Source: Bradyrhizobium cajani (GTDB lineage Bacteria > Pseudomonadota > Alphaproteobacteria > Rhizobiales > Xanthobacteraceae). From it: a DNA stretch of 64,000 nt. Each line of letters starts with the position of its first letter. The first letter of the stretch is position 1. Positions 1 through 9,113 of this stretch are shown here, one piece after another. The notes under the pieces were generated by a model. That model was not told where the DNA came from and did not search any database. It saw only the letters and a program-made list of their open reading frames with translations. A program made the translations under genes and the position numbers. The stretch is taken from positions 62,001 through 126,000 of the forward strand of contig NZ_WQNE01000015.1 in NCBI RefSeq assembly GCF_009759665.1. Reading direction: 5' to 3'.

Positions 1-2891
1 GCGCCCCGGACCGCAGCTTCCTCGAGCGCGACACCCGCCTCGCGCTGCTCCTTGGCGAATTCGACGATCAGGATGCCGTTCTTGGCGGCGAGGGCGATCA
101 GGACGACCAGCCCGATCTGGCCGTAGAGATCGAGGTTGAGGCCCGCGACCTTGATGCCGAGATAGGAGCCAAGCACGCCAACGACCACCGACAGCAGAAC
201 CGGAATCGGAATGACCGTGCTTTCGTAAAGTGCGACCAGGAACAGATAAGCGAACAACACAGCCAGCATGAGCACGATGCCGGTCTGGCCGGCGGCCTGC
301 TGCTCCTGATAGGCGGTGCCGGTCCATGCGAAGCTGTAGCCTGAGGGCAGCACGGTATCGGATATCTGCGCCATCGCGGCCAGTGCGGTGCCCGAGGAGA
401 CGCCGGGTGCGGGGCTGCCGTTCACCGTTGCGGAGCGGTAATTGTTGTAGCGGGTGATGACCTGCGGCCCGGTCACGATCTTGATGCCGGCCAGCGACCG
501 TATCGGCACCATTTCGCCGGTGCTGTTGCGCACGTAAATCCGCCAGATATCCGACATATCGGCGCGATCGAACGCCTCGCCCTGAACATTGACCTGCCAG
601 GTGCGTCCGAACAGGTTGAAGTTGTTGACGTAGATGCCGCCGAGGGTCGCCTGCAGGGCGGTGAAGATGTCGTTGACAGCGACGCCCAGCGCCTGGGCCT
701 TGCGGCGATCGATATCGAGATAGAGCGATGGGTTGGTGGCAGTGAAGGTGGAGAAGACGCGCGCAAGCCGCGGATCGGCATTGGCGGCGCCGATCAGCGC
801 ATTCGTGACGCTGGAGATCGCGGCCGGGCTCTGCCCCTCCAACGCCTGAAGCTGGTACTCGAAGCCGCCCCCGGTTGAGAGCCCGATGATCGGCGGCAGG
901 TTGAACGGCAGCACGTTGGCCTGGCGGACCTGCGCGCCGGCCGCGAATGTCTTGCCGATCAACGCCTGCGCCGAATCTGCGGCCGCCCTCCGGTCGGCGA
1001 ATGGCTTCAACCGTGCCACCACCAGCGCGCTGTTCGGCTCGGAGGCGCCGTCGAGCAAGGAGAAGCCGATCACCGCCAGCACGTGATCGACGGCGGGCAT
1101 CTGTTTCAGCGTGTCCTCGATCTGCCGGGTCACCTCACTGGTCCGCGCCACCGACGCGCCGTCAGGCAGCTGCACCGAGGTGAAGAAGGCGCCCTGGTCC
1201 TCCTCCGGCAAGAATCCGGTCGGCGTTATCAGCGACATGCCGAAGATGCCGGCCGCAAAGCCGGCCACCAGCAGGAGTGACAGGGCGGCCCTGCGTACGA
1301 GATAGCGGACGCCGCCGCCGTAGCGGTCGCGCAGCCAGTCGATGCCGCCGAGCACGCGTCCCATGATGCCGCGCCGGGGTCCGCCGTGGCGCAGCAACAG
1401 CGCGCACAGTGCCGGAGACAGCGTCAGGGCGTTCAACGCCGAGATCGCCATGGCGGCGCTGATCGTCACGGCGAATTGACGAAACAGGGTGCCCGAGATG
1501 CCGGGAATGAACGCGATCGGCACGAACACCGACAGCAGCACCAGGGTGATCGCGATGATCGGGGCGGTGATCTGGACCATCGCCTTCTTGCTGGCCTCGG
1601 ACGGAGACAGGTCCGGCTCCTCCGCCATGACGCGCTCGACATTCTCCACCACGACAATGGCGTCGTCCACGACGATGCCGATGGCGAGCACCATTGCGAG
1701 CAGCGACACCGTGTTGGCCGAATAGCCGAACACGAGCAGGACGGCGAAAGTGCCAATCAGGCTCACAGGCACGGCGACCGCCGGAATGACCGTGGCGCGG
1801 AGATTGCCGAGGAACAGATAAACCACGAGCACGACCAGGAGAAAGGCCTCGCCCAGCGTTTGCAAGACCTCCGCGATCGTATCCCGCACGAAGCTCGTGG
1901 AATCGTATTGCACGAGATAGCTCAGCCCTGCGGGAAAGCGGGTGGACAACCGCTGCATCGTGTCCGCCACCGCCCGTGCGGTGGTCACGGCATTGGCGCC
2001 CGGCGAAAGATAGATTGCGATCGGAACGGCGGCGCGTCCGTCGATCCGCGCTTCGCTGTCGAGATTTTGCGCGCCCATCTCGACGCGCGCGACGTCCTTC
2101 ACCAGCAGCGAGGAGCCATCCGGATTTGCGCGCAGCACGATGTTGGCGAACTGGTCGACGGTGGCGAGCCGGCCCAGGGTCTGCACGTTGAACTGAAACT
2201 GCTGATCGTCGCTGATCGGCCGCGCGCCGATGCGGCCGACGGCGGCCTGGACACTCTGGGTCCGGATAGCGGCGATGACGTCCGACGGGGTCAGATTGAG
2301 GCTGGTAAGCCGCTGCGAATCGAACCAGATCCGCATCGAATAATTCATTTTGGCGAACAGATTCGCCTGACCGACCCCCGGCGTGCTCGCAAGCGCATCG
2401 AGAACGTTGATGATGGCGTAGTTGGTGATGAACAGCGGGTCCTGGCGGCCATCGGCACTGTAGAGCACCAGGAATTGCAGGATCGACGAGGAGCGCTTCT
2501 GCACCGTCACGCCCTGTTGTTGCACTTCCGTCGGCAACTGGGACAGCGCACTCTGCACGCGATTGTTGACATTGACCGTGTTGATGTCGGCATTGGTGCC
2601 GAGCGCGAACGAAACCGTCAGCGTGTAGCTGCCGTCGTTGCCGCTGGTCGATTTCATGTAGAGCGCGCGGTCGACACCGATGACCTGCGCCTCGAGCGGT
2701 TGGGCGACGCTGCTTTCCACGACTTCGGCGGAGCCGCCGGGGAAGTTCGCGGCGACGGTAACTTGCGGCGGCACGATGTCCGGGAATTGCGCCACCGGGA
2801 TCTGCGTGAGCGCCAACGCGCCGGCGATCGTGATGATGAAGGCGATCACCATCGAGAGCCGGGGACGATCGACGAAAACTCCCGAAATCAT
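1..2891 (-). CDS. RND efflux pump permease, HAE1/AcrB family (3' end outside window)
   Basis: Inner-membrane proton-driven pump subunit of a tripartite multidrug efflux system. The reading frame is open from an ATG at 2891 to the left edge (about 963 codons), so roughly the last 80 residues of a usual 1,040-residue AcrB-type protein are missing. The N-terminus reads MISGVFVDRPRLSMVIAF, the classical first helix. The transmembrane-4 proton relay is seen as VDDAIVVVENVERVM, with both aspartates kept. The last visible residues, KNGILIVEFAKEQREAG, match the TM10-TM11 region. The start overlaps the stop of the adaptor gene by four bases (ATGA), so the two are translationally coupled. No outer-membrane TolC-type gene is visible. 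Substrate unknown; family assignment is firm. Confidence 0.95.
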   Translation of the reverse strand, partial: MISGVFVDRPRLSMVIAFIITIAGALALTQIPVAQFPDIVPPQVTVAANFPGGSAEVVESSVAQPLEAQVIGVDRALYMKSTSGNDGSYTLTVSFALGTNADINTVNVNNRVQSALSQLPTEVQQQGVTVQKRSSSILQFLVLYSADGRQDPLFITNYAIINVLDALASTPGVGQANLFAKMNYSMRIWFDSQRLTSLNLTPSDVIAAIRTQSVQAAVGRIGARPISDDQQFQFNVQTLGRLATVDQFANIVLRANPDGSSLLVKDVARVEMGAQNLDSEARIDGRAAVPIAIYLSPGANAVTTARAVADTMQRLSTRFPAGLSYLVQYDSTSFVRDTIAEVLQTLGEAFLLVVLVVYLFLGNLRATVIPAVAVPVSLIGTFAVLLVFGYSANTVSLLAMVLAIGIVVDDAIVVVENVERVMAEEPDLSPSEASKKAMVQITAPIIAITLVLLSVFVPIAFIPGISGTLFRQFAVTISAAMAISALNALTLSPALCALLLRHGGPRRGIMGRVLGGIDWLRDRYGGGVRYLVRRAALSLLLVAGFAAGIFGMSLITPTGFLPEEDQGAFFTSVQLPDGASVARTSEVTRQIEDTLKQMPAVDHVLAVIGFSLLDGASEPNSALVVARLKPFADRRAAADSAQALIGKTFAAGAQVRQANVLPFNLPPIIGLSTGGGFEYQLQALEGQSPAAISSVTNALIGAANADPRLARVFSTFTATNPSLYLDIDRRKAQALGVAVNDIFTALQATLGGIYVNNFNLFGRTWQVNVQGEAFDRADMSDIWRIYVRNSTGEMVPIRSLAGIKIVTGPQVITRYNNYRSATVNGSPAPGVSSGTALAAMAQISDTVLPSGYSFAWTGTAYQEQQAAGQTGIVLMLAVLFAYLFLVALYESTVIPIPVLLSVVVGVLGSYLGIKVAGLNLDLYGQIGLVVLIALAAKNGILIVEFAKEQREAGVALEEAAVRG

Positions 2892-4129
2892 TTGCTGCGG
2901 TCCGCCGGGCCCGTCCGAACCGGGGCCCCGTGATTGGTTCGAGGAGCTGCCTCGCTGGCTGCGTCCTTCATGCTTGACAGGATGAGTGCACTCGCCGGAT
3001 CCGCAGAGACGGTCTGACCCGGCCGAACCCGTTGCAAGCCTTCGGCGATCACCTTGTCGCCGGCCGCAAGCCCGTCGATGACGGAGGCGATCGTCGGGGT
3101 CGATTGTCCGAGCTGGATGCGTCGCTGCTCGGCCTTGTTGTCCGCGCCGACCACGAGAACGTAGTCGCCTCGCTGGTCCGACAGCACCGCCGAACGCGGA
3201 ATCGCGAGCACTTCGATCGGCTGAACGCCTTCGAGCACGACGGTGACGAACTCGCCGTCGGTCAGCTCGTGCACTGTGACGCCTGCCGCGGACGGGGCGC
3301 GCAGGATCGGGTTGACGATCTCGCCCCGCACCGTGATCGTGTCGGTATTCTGCGCGATGCTGTTGTCGACGAAATTCAGCTTGCCGGACTGACCGTACAT
3401 GCGGCCGTCGGGCAGGCGCAGCCGGATCGTCACCGCCTCGAGGCCGCCTTGCGGACCGTATCGTTCGCGCAGCTCGAGCCCCTGGCGCAGCGGTACGGGA
3501 AACGTGACGTACATCGGATCCTGGCTGACGATCGTGGCCAGCACGCCCGAGGAGGGGCCGACGATGTTGCCTTCCGTCACCGTCGTGCGACCGATCTTGC
3601 CGTCGATCGGTGCACTGATCACGGTATAGTCGAGATTGATCTGCGAGGCCTTGACTTGCGCCTGCGCGGCCTGCACCTGGGCCTCCAGGCTGCGCTGGTT
3701 CGCGAGCGCCGCATCATAGGTCGATTGCTGTCCGGCCGGCCCCCCGAGCAGAGTCCGCGCGCGCTCCGTCGTCAGCCTGGCATTCTCCAGCGTCGCCTCG
3801 AGCTGCGCCACCTGCGCCTGTTTGGCCGCGAGATCGGCTTCGAACGGACCGCGCTCCAGGCGATAGAGCTGGTCGCCCTTCCTGATCTCGGCGCCCTCGG
3901 TGAACAGCCGCTGTTCCAGAAACGCGGTGACGCGCGCGGCAACATTGACCCGGTTGATCGCCTCGATCCGACCGAGAAACTCGCTGGTCTCGGTGATCGG
4001 TCGCCGCGTCGCCTCGACGACGCCGACCGCCGGCGCGGGCGGGGCAGGTTGCGTCGGGGCAGCGCGGTGGGCCAACACGATCACCAGGCTCGCCGCCAGC
4101 AGTCTTATCGGGACATCAGCAAGGTTCAT
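2888..4129 (-). CDS. RND efflux periplasmic adaptor (AcrA/MexA family)
   Basis: Membrane-fusion protein of 413 residues that bridges the RND permease and an outer-membrane channel. An N-terminal hydrophobic segment (about residues 8-20) precedes a Pro/Ala linker. A first lipoyl half (around EFLGRIEAINRVNVAARV), an alpha-helical hairpin rich in Ala/Gln/Glu (about 85-160) and a second lipoyl half (ISAPIDGKIGRTTVTEGNIV) follow, then beta-barrel and membrane-proximal domains. There is no lipobox cysteine, so it is probably anchored by the uncleaved N-terminal helix. It lies directly upstream of the permease and overlaps it by four bases. No local repressor gene is adjacent, so regulation is unclear. 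Confidence 0.93.
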   Translation of the reverse strand: MNLADVPIRLLAASLVIVLAHRAAPTQPAPPAPAVGVVEATRRPITETSEFLGRIEAINRVNVAARVTAFLEQRLFTEGAEIRKGDQLYRLERGPFEADLAAKQAQVAQLEATLENARLTTERARTLLGGPAGQQSTYDAALANQRSLEAQVQAAQAQVKASQINLDYTVISAPIDGKIGRTTVTEGNIVGPSSGVLATIVSQDPMYVTFPVPLRQGLELRERYGPQGGLEAVTIRLRLPDGRMYGQSGKLNFVDNSIAQNTDTITVRGEIVNPILRAPSAAGVTVHELTDGEFVTVVLEGVQPIEVLAIPRSAVLSDQRGDYVLVVGADNKAEQRRIQLGQSTPTIASVIDGLAAGDKVIAEGLQRVRPGQTVSADPASALILSSMKDAASEAAPRTNHGAPVRTGPADRSK

Positions 4130-4173
4130 TGTCCGCTTCCTTGCTCAGGCCAGAACTGGCTTCGGAAGGCGCG

Positions 4174-4491
4174 CTAGCGCCAGCGCCATCCGCAATGGCG
4201 GCGGCCGCGATGCCACCAGCAAACCCAGCGGCGGCGCCGGCGCGGTGGCGGCGGACGCCAGCCGGGACGAGGAGGCGCGCCCCAGCCCGGCTGCTGCGGC
4301 GGTCCCCAGCCTGGCTGCGGTCCCCACTGTGCCTGCATCAGGTCCGCCGGCTTGTCGACCCGCCCGAGATCGGGATCGATCGGCATCGCTTGCGCGACGC
4401 CGACGAGCCGGGTGCCGGCGGCGCCGATCGCGGCGGCGGCAAGGGCATTCGTTGCGAAGCCGAGGAAGGCACGGCGGCTGGCGGCATCCAT
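4174..4491 (-). CDS. Small secreted protein with Tat-like signal and Arg/Trp/His-rich tail
   Basis: Predicted 105-residue protein of unknown function. The N-terminus MDAASRRAFLGFATNALA carries a twin-arginine-like SRRAFLG motif, a hydrophobic stretch and an Ala-Gln-Ala cleavage-like site. A Pro/Gly/Trp-rich segment follows, and the last 25 residues are dominated by Arg, Trp, His and two Cys. I chose the ATG at 4491 because AGAGGAG lies about nine bases upstream. An upstream in-frame ATG at 4512 overlaps the stop of the HdeD-type gene in ATGA form and would add seven residues. The basic, aromatic tail could bind nucleic acid, metal or membrane; nothing in the sequence decides. Coupling to the HdeD gene suggests an envelope stress role (inference). 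Confidence 0.7.
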   Translation of the reverse strand: MDAASRRAFLGFATNALAAAAIGAAGTRLVGVAQAMPIDPDLGRVDKPADLMQAQWGPQPGWGPPQQPGWGAPPRPGWRPPPPRRRRRWVCWWHRGRRHCGWRWR

Positions 4492-4508
4492 TGGGCTGTT
4501 CTCCTCTG

Positions 4509-5066
4509 TCATGCGCTCGTTCGCAGCGATTGCAGGGCGTAGAGCAACCACGCGAGACCATGCGAGATCAGGTCGATGCCTAGCAGGAAGCCAAGTGCCC
4601 ACACGCTGATGTCGGGAAAGCCGAACAGGATGAGCACCCCGGCGACGACGGCGAAGACGCCGGAGATCAGCATCATCCAGCCGTTCTGTCGCCAATAGGC
4701 GAAACTCAGCATGCATCGAATGATGCCCGATGCGAACAGCACGGCGCCGAGCAGATAGGTCAGGATCAGTGCGCCCGATGCCGGCTGGGTGAGCAGGATG
4801 AGACCGAAGACAAGGTACAGCGCGCCGAGAACGATGCGCCACAAGAAGCCGCCCCATCCCTTGGTCCAGAACGCATGTGCGATCTCGAACCCGCCGGCAG
4901 CGATCGCGGTGAGCCCGATCAGCTTCACGCTGATGATGGTGGCGAACGCAAGGTCGCCAAGCGCGAACAGGCCGGCGGCGATCAGGACGATACCGAGGAG
5001 CGCGCAGGCCCACAGCGGCGGGGCACCCACGGCATCGAGGCTCCCGCGACCGTCATACACTGTCAT
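4509..5066 (-). CDS. HdeD/DUF308 family membrane protein
   Basis: 185-residue integral membrane protein of the HdeD (DUF308) family, named for an acid-resistance membrane protein of E. coli; its biochemical activity is not established. About six hydrophobic helices come in the usual pairs, including WACALLGIVLIAAGLFAL, GFLWRIVLGALYLVFGLI and MLISGVFAVVAGVLILFG. The start at 5066 is preceded by CAGGAGGATCGC, a strong ribosome-binding site, so upstream in-frame codons (to 5177) are probably not used. The stop overlaps an alternative start of the small secreted gene downstream. It reads in the same direction as the ABC operon but is separated from it by about 150 bases. Confidence 0.88.
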   Translation of the reverse strand: MTVYDGRGSLDAVGAPPLWACALLGIVLIAAGLFALGDLAFATIISVKLIGLTAIAAGGFEIAHAFWTKGWGGFLWRIVLGALYLVFGLILLTQPASGALILTYLLGAVLFASGIIRCMLSFAYWRQNGWMMLISGVFAVVAGVLILFGFPDISVWALGFLLGIDLISHGLAWLLYALQSLRTSA

Positions 5067-5163
5067 GCGATCCTCCTGGGCAACGGCGGCTCGATCGACA
5101 TGCATCGGACGGTAGCTACGAACAGCCCGCGCGGACATCGGACGAAACCCTGAGCAGCAGGGC

Positions 5164-5185
5164 GGGAATGTTCCCATCCATTCCC
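5164..5185 (-). terminator. Possible terminator hairpin after the ABC operon
   Basis: GGGAATG (5164-5170) and CATTCCC (5179-5185) form perfect 7-bp arms around an 8-base loop, 35 bases beyond the stop of the ABC-2 permease gene. No uridine tract follows, so this is a weak terminator or possibly a protein-binding palindrome in front of the HdeD gene. Confidence 0.3.
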
Positions 5186-5219
5186 TGCGGCCGCGGGCGT
5201 GATCGGATCCTGCGGAACC

Positions 5220-6332
5220 TCATCGCAGGAACTGCCGGAAGCGACGAAGGGACAGGAAGAACAATGCGCCGCCAATGGCGAGCAAGGCGGCGAGCTGCGG
5301 CCATACGACGGCCAGCCCGGCACCGCGAAACAGGATGGCCTGGGCCAGGATCACGAAATGGGTGTTCGGCGCAGCGAGCATGATGGTCTGAATCACATCG
5401 GGCATGCTCTCCCTCGGGGTTGTGGCGCCCGACAGCATTTGAAGAGGCATCAGCACCAGCATCAGGAGCAGACCGAACTGCGGCATCGTGCCGGCGGACG
5501 TGGCAAGAAAGATGCCCATACTGGTTGTCGCGAACAGATAGAGCGCGGTGCCGAACAGGAACAGCGGGACCGAGCCGCCGATCCGGACCGCCAGCAATCC
5601 CTGCACGACGAAGACGAGGGATACGCTCGCCGCGACAAGGACAACGAGCCCCATCGACCAGATCTTGCTCGCCATCACCTCGAAGGGCGTCACCGGCATG
5701 ACCAGCAGGTGTTCGATGGTGCCGTGCTCGCGCTCCCGGATCAGCGCTGCGCCGGTCAGGATGATCGACAGCATCGTGACCGAGGAGATGACGTTGTTGA
5801 TGGCCCCGAACCAGCCCTTGTTGAGCTCGGGATTGAAGCGGGCGCGCAGCGCCAGATCGATCGGCAGGGGCGCGGCCGAGCGATAGCGAGACAGGAACTC
5901 GCCGACCTCGTCGCCGACGATGGACTGGATGTAGCCGCTTCCGGTGAATGCCTGCGACATCCGCGTCGCATCCACATTGAGCTGGATGGCGGGCGATCGT
6001 TGCGCCAGCAGATCGCGCTGAAAGTTGGGCGGGATGTTGATGGCGAAGGTGTCCAGGCCGGCATCCATGCGGGTCATCATCTCCGCTTGCGGGATCAGGC
6101 GAGGCACCGTGAAATAGGGCGGTTTGAATGCGGTGATGATGCGCGTGGCGGCCGGGGACCTGTCCTCGTCGACAATGGCGAGCGCCGCCTGGTTCAGCGT
6201 CTCCGGCTGCGCCCTGGAGGCGGTATAGATCGAGACCGTGAAGGCATAGACGATCAGCGCGAGCATCATGGGATCGCGGAACAGGCCGCGGAGCTCTTTG
6301 ATGCCAAGCTGAACGATATTACCTGTCCGCAT
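5220..6332 (-). CDS. ABC-2 type export permease (YhhJ-like)
   Basis: 370-residue ABC-2 membrane subunit. One N-terminal helix (LALIVYAFTVSIYTASRA) is followed by a large periplasmic domain (about 45-170) and then five C-terminal helices beginning near NNVISSVTMLSIILTGAAL. The cytoplasmic motif REREHGTIEHLLVMPVTP is the typical ABC-2 signature. Its start codon immediately follows the stop of the fused ATPase/permease gene, with no gap. The order HlyD-type adaptor, RbbA-like ATPase, YhhJ-like permease matches the E. coli yhiI-rbbA(yhiH)-yhhJ set. Probable role: second transmembrane half of an ABC efflux pump; substrate unknown. Confidence 0.92.
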   Translation of the reverse strand: MRTGNIVQLGIKELRGLFRDPMMLALIVYAFTVSIYTASRAQPETLNQAALAIVDEDRSPAATRIITAFKPPYFTVPRLIPQAEMMTRMDAGLDTFAINIPPNFQRDLLAQRSPAIQLNVDATRMSQAFTGSGYIQSIVGDEVGEFLSRYRSAAPLPIDLALRARFNPELNKGWFGAINNVISSVTMLSIILTGAALIREREHGTIEHLLVMPVTPFEVMASKIWSMGLVVLVAASVSLVFVVQGLLAVRIGGSVPLFLFGTALYLFATTSMGIFLATSAGTMPQFGLLLMLVLMPLQMLSGATTPRESMPDVIQTIMLAAPNTHFVILAQAILFRGAGLAVVWPQLAALLAIGGALFFLSLRRFRQFLR

Positions 6333-9113
6333 CTAATTCGCTTGCTTCTTGAGGAGCGCGACACCGAGTGCGAGCAGCACGGGGATGGTGACGATCAGGG
6401 CCAGAAACGGTCCGGACAGATCGCCGAAGTCCAGCCCCTTGGAGAAGGTGCCGCGGGTGATCGTGACGAAATGGGCCGTCGGATAGATCCGTCCGATGAC
6501 GGCGCCGGCACCCTGGAGCGAGGAAACCGGATCGACCAGCCCCGAATATTGCGTGGCCGGGATCATGGTGAGCAGGGTGGTGGCGAAGATCGCGGCAATC
6601 TGGCTCGCCATGAACGAAGAGATCACAAGGCCCATCGCGGTGGTGACGATGACATACAGGAGCGCGGCCGACGTGAACGCGACGAAGCTGCCGGTGAAGG
6701 GAACGCCGAATGCGAATACGGCAAAGGCGGTCAGGAGAAAGAAGTTGAGCATGGCGAGCGCCACGTAGGGGAGCTGCTTGCCGATCAGGAACTCGAGCCG
6801 CGTCACCGGTGTGACGTAGAAGTTGATGATCGAGCCGAGCTCCTTCTCGCGCACGACGCTCAGCGTCGCCAGGATCGCCGGGATGATCAGGAGCAGGATC
6901 GGGATCACGGCCGGCGCCATCGCGACGATGCTCCTGATGTCGGGATTGTAGAGGAAACGAACCTCGATCTGGTAGTCGCCGGTGGTGGCGGTGTTGCCAT
7001 AGAGCTGCCGTGCGCGCTGCGCGAGCCAGGTCGCGTGCATCGCCTGCACATAGCTGCGCACCGTCTCCGCGCGCGATGGCATCGCGCCGTCGACCCATGC
7101 GCCGATCTGGACGTTGCTGCCGCGCGCCACGTCGCGTCCGAAACCGGGCGGCAGTTCGATGGCAAGGCTGAGCTCGCCGCTGCGCATGCGACGATCGAGA
7201 TCGTCGTAGTCGGTGATTGGAGCGAGTTCGGTGAAATAGCGCGAGCCCGCGATCTGGAGGACATAGTCGCGGCTGATCGTGGTGTCGTCGCGATCCATGG
7301 CGGCGAAGGAGAGGTCCTCGACGTCCATATTGATCCCGTAGCCCATCACGAACATCAGGATGAGACTACCGAGAATCGCAAGGGTGGCGCGGATCGGATC
7401 GCGCTTGAGCTCGAGTGCCTCCCGCCGCGTGTAGGCGAACATCCGGCGCGGATCGAAGAAGCGCGATGCGGCATGCGTTGCGCCGTGCGTCTTCACCGTG
7501 GCGGTGGTTGCAATGTGAGGCGTGGCGGTCGTCTTCGCCGTGTCCGTCGCGGCGATCGCGTCCTCGAGATAGGCAACAAAAGCCTCTTCGAGGCTGCCGT
7601 CGCCGCGCCGTGCCGCGATCTGTTCTGGAGTGCCGCTGATCATCACCTTGCCGGCATGCATCAGCGAGATGCGGTCGCAGCGCTCCGCTTCGTTCATGAA
7701 GTGCGTGGAGACGAAGATGGTGACGTTGTCCCGCCGCGACAGGTCGGACAGGGTCTGCCAGAAGCTGTCGCGCGCCACGGGGTCGACGCCGGAGGTCGGC
7801 TCATCCAGGATCAGGATATCGGGCGCGTGGATCATGGCGACGGCAAGCGACAAGCGCTGGCGGACGCCGAGCGGCAACGCGTCCGGCAATGCGTCGATGA
7901 CATTGGCGAGGTCGAAGCGCTCGACCATGTCGCGGACCCGGCCGTCGATCGTATCGGGAGCCAGCCGGAACAGGCGTGCGTGCAGCTCCAGGTTCTGGCG
8001 GACCGTCAGCTCGGAATAGAGCGAGAACGCCTGCGACATGTAACCGACGCGGCGGCGGATATCCATGTCATTGGGATCGACCTCGCGCCCGAACAGTCGG
8101 GCCTCGCCTTCGCTGGCCGGCAACAGCCCGGTCAATACCTTCATGGTGGTGGTCTTGCCGCAGCCGTTGGAGCCGAGGAAACCGAAGATCTCGCCGCGAG
8201 CGATCCGGAAGGTCACATGATCGACGGCCGTGAAGTCACCGAATTTGACGGTGAGCCCCTCGGCTTCGATCGCGACGTCATCGCCCTGGTCGCTCCGACG
8301 GGGCGGGATCACCACCTCCCTGTGCTCCCGTCGCTGCTCTTCAGGCAGCAGAGCGATGAAGGCGGCATCGAGATTGCCGGTCCCTGTCTGCTGCAGCAGT
8401 TCGGCCGGCGTGCCGGTGGCGAGCACCGACCCGTTGTCCATCGCAACGAGCCAATCGAAGCGCGCGGCTTCCTCCATATAGGCGGTGGCGACGATGACGC
8501 TCATGCCGGGACGATCTTTGCGGATGGTCTCGATCAGCTCCCAGAATTGCCGGCGTGAGAGCGGATCGACGCCGGTGGTCGGCTCATCGAGGATCAGCAG
8601 ATCGGGATCGTGGATCAACGCACAGCAGAGGCCGAGCTTCTGCTTCATGCCGCCGGACAGCTTGCCGGCGGGTCGGTCTGCGAAGGGTGCAAGGCCGGTG
8701 TCTCTCAGCAGCTGTTGAATTCTCTCCTCGCGCTCGTGCCGGTCATGACCGAACAGGCGACCGAAGAAATCGACATTCTCGAACACGGAAAGCGTCGGAT
8801 AAAGGTTCTTGCCGAGGCCCTGCGGCATGTAGGCGATCTGCGGGCAGGTCCGCCGCCGGTGGGCGGCGTCGATCATGTCGCCGCCGAGCACGTGAACGTG
8901 GCCGTCCTGGATCGCGCGCGCCCCGGCGATGAGCGAGAGCAGGCTGGACTTGCCGACGCCGTCAGGTCCAATCAGTCCCACCATGCGGCTTGCGGGAATG
9001 TCGAGCGTGATGCCATCGAGCGCGCGCGTCGCGCCGTAGGACAGCCGGACCGCCTCGAGGCGTACCACCGGCGCAGGGACAGAGGGGTGAGATGGACCCG
9101 GCGCGTCGCTCAT
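6333..9113 (-). CDS. Fused double-ATPase/ABC-2 permease (RbbA/YhiH-like)
   Basis: 926 residues, close to the roughly 910 of E. coli RbbA. Two ABC ATPase domains come first. Domain 1 has Walker A GPDGVGKSS near residue 50, signature LSGGMKQKL and Walker B LLILDEPTTGVDP. Domain 2 has GSNGCGKTT near residue 320, a degenerate signature LPLGVRQRL and Walker B ILILDEPTSGVDP. The C-terminal third is an ABC-2 membrane domain with REKELGSIINFYVTPVTR and about six helices. The start at 9113 overlaps the adaptor stop as ATGA; an open frame continuing upstream through the adaptor gene is not coding. E. coli RbbA has also been described as ribosome-associated, but the context here fits an exporter. Confidence 0.93.
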   Translation of the reverse strand: MSDAPGPSHPSVPAPVVRLEAVRLSYGATRALDGITLDIPASRMVGLIGPDGVGKSSLLSLIAGARAIQDGHVHVLGGDMIDAAHRRRTCPQIAYMPQGLGKNLYPTLSVFENVDFFGRLFGHDRHEREERIQQLLRDTGLAPFADRPAGKLSGGMKQKLGLCCALIHDPDLLILDEPTTGVDPLSRRQFWELIETIRKDRPGMSVIVATAYMEEAARFDWLVAMDNGSVLATGTPAELLQQTGTGNLDAAFIALLPEEQRREHREVVIPPRRSDQGDDVAIEAEGLTVKFGDFTAVDHVTFRIARGEIFGFLGSNGCGKTTTMKVLTGLLPASEGEARLFGREVDPNDMDIRRRVGYMSQAFSLYSELTVRQNLELHARLFRLAPDTIDGRVRDMVERFDLANVIDALPDALPLGVRQRLSLAVAMIHAPDILILDEPTSGVDPVARDSFWQTLSDLSRRDNVTIFVSTHFMNEAERCDRISLMHAGKVMISGTPEQIAARRGDGSLEEAFVAYLEDAIAATDTAKTTATPHIATTATVKTHGATHAASRFFDPRRMFAYTRREALELKRDPIRATLAILGSLILMFVMGYGINMDVEDLSFAAMDRDDTTISRDYVLQIAGSRYFTELAPITDYDDLDRRMRSGELSLAIELPPGFGRDVARGSNVQIGAWVDGAMPSRAETVRSYVQAMHATWLAQRARQLYGNTATTGDYQIEVRFLYNPDIRSIVAMAPAVIPILLLIIPAILATLSVVREKELGSIINFYVTPVTRLEFLIGKQLPYVALAMLNFFLLTAFAVFAFGVPFTGSFVAFTSAALLYVIVTTAMGLVISSFMASQIAAIFATTLLTMIPATQYSGLVDPVSSLQGAGAVIGRIYPTAHFVTITRGTFSKGLDFGDLSGPFLALIVTIPVLLALGVALLKKQAN

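Noticed and set aside
5199..8558. A 1,119-codon plus-strand frame opposite the ABC exporter genes
   Set aside because: Antisense shadow of two well-supported ABC genes in GC-rich DNA; composition is His/Arg/Asp/Gln-rich without domains. The plus-strand frames at 1386-2933 and 3032-4177 are shadows of the RND genes in the same way.
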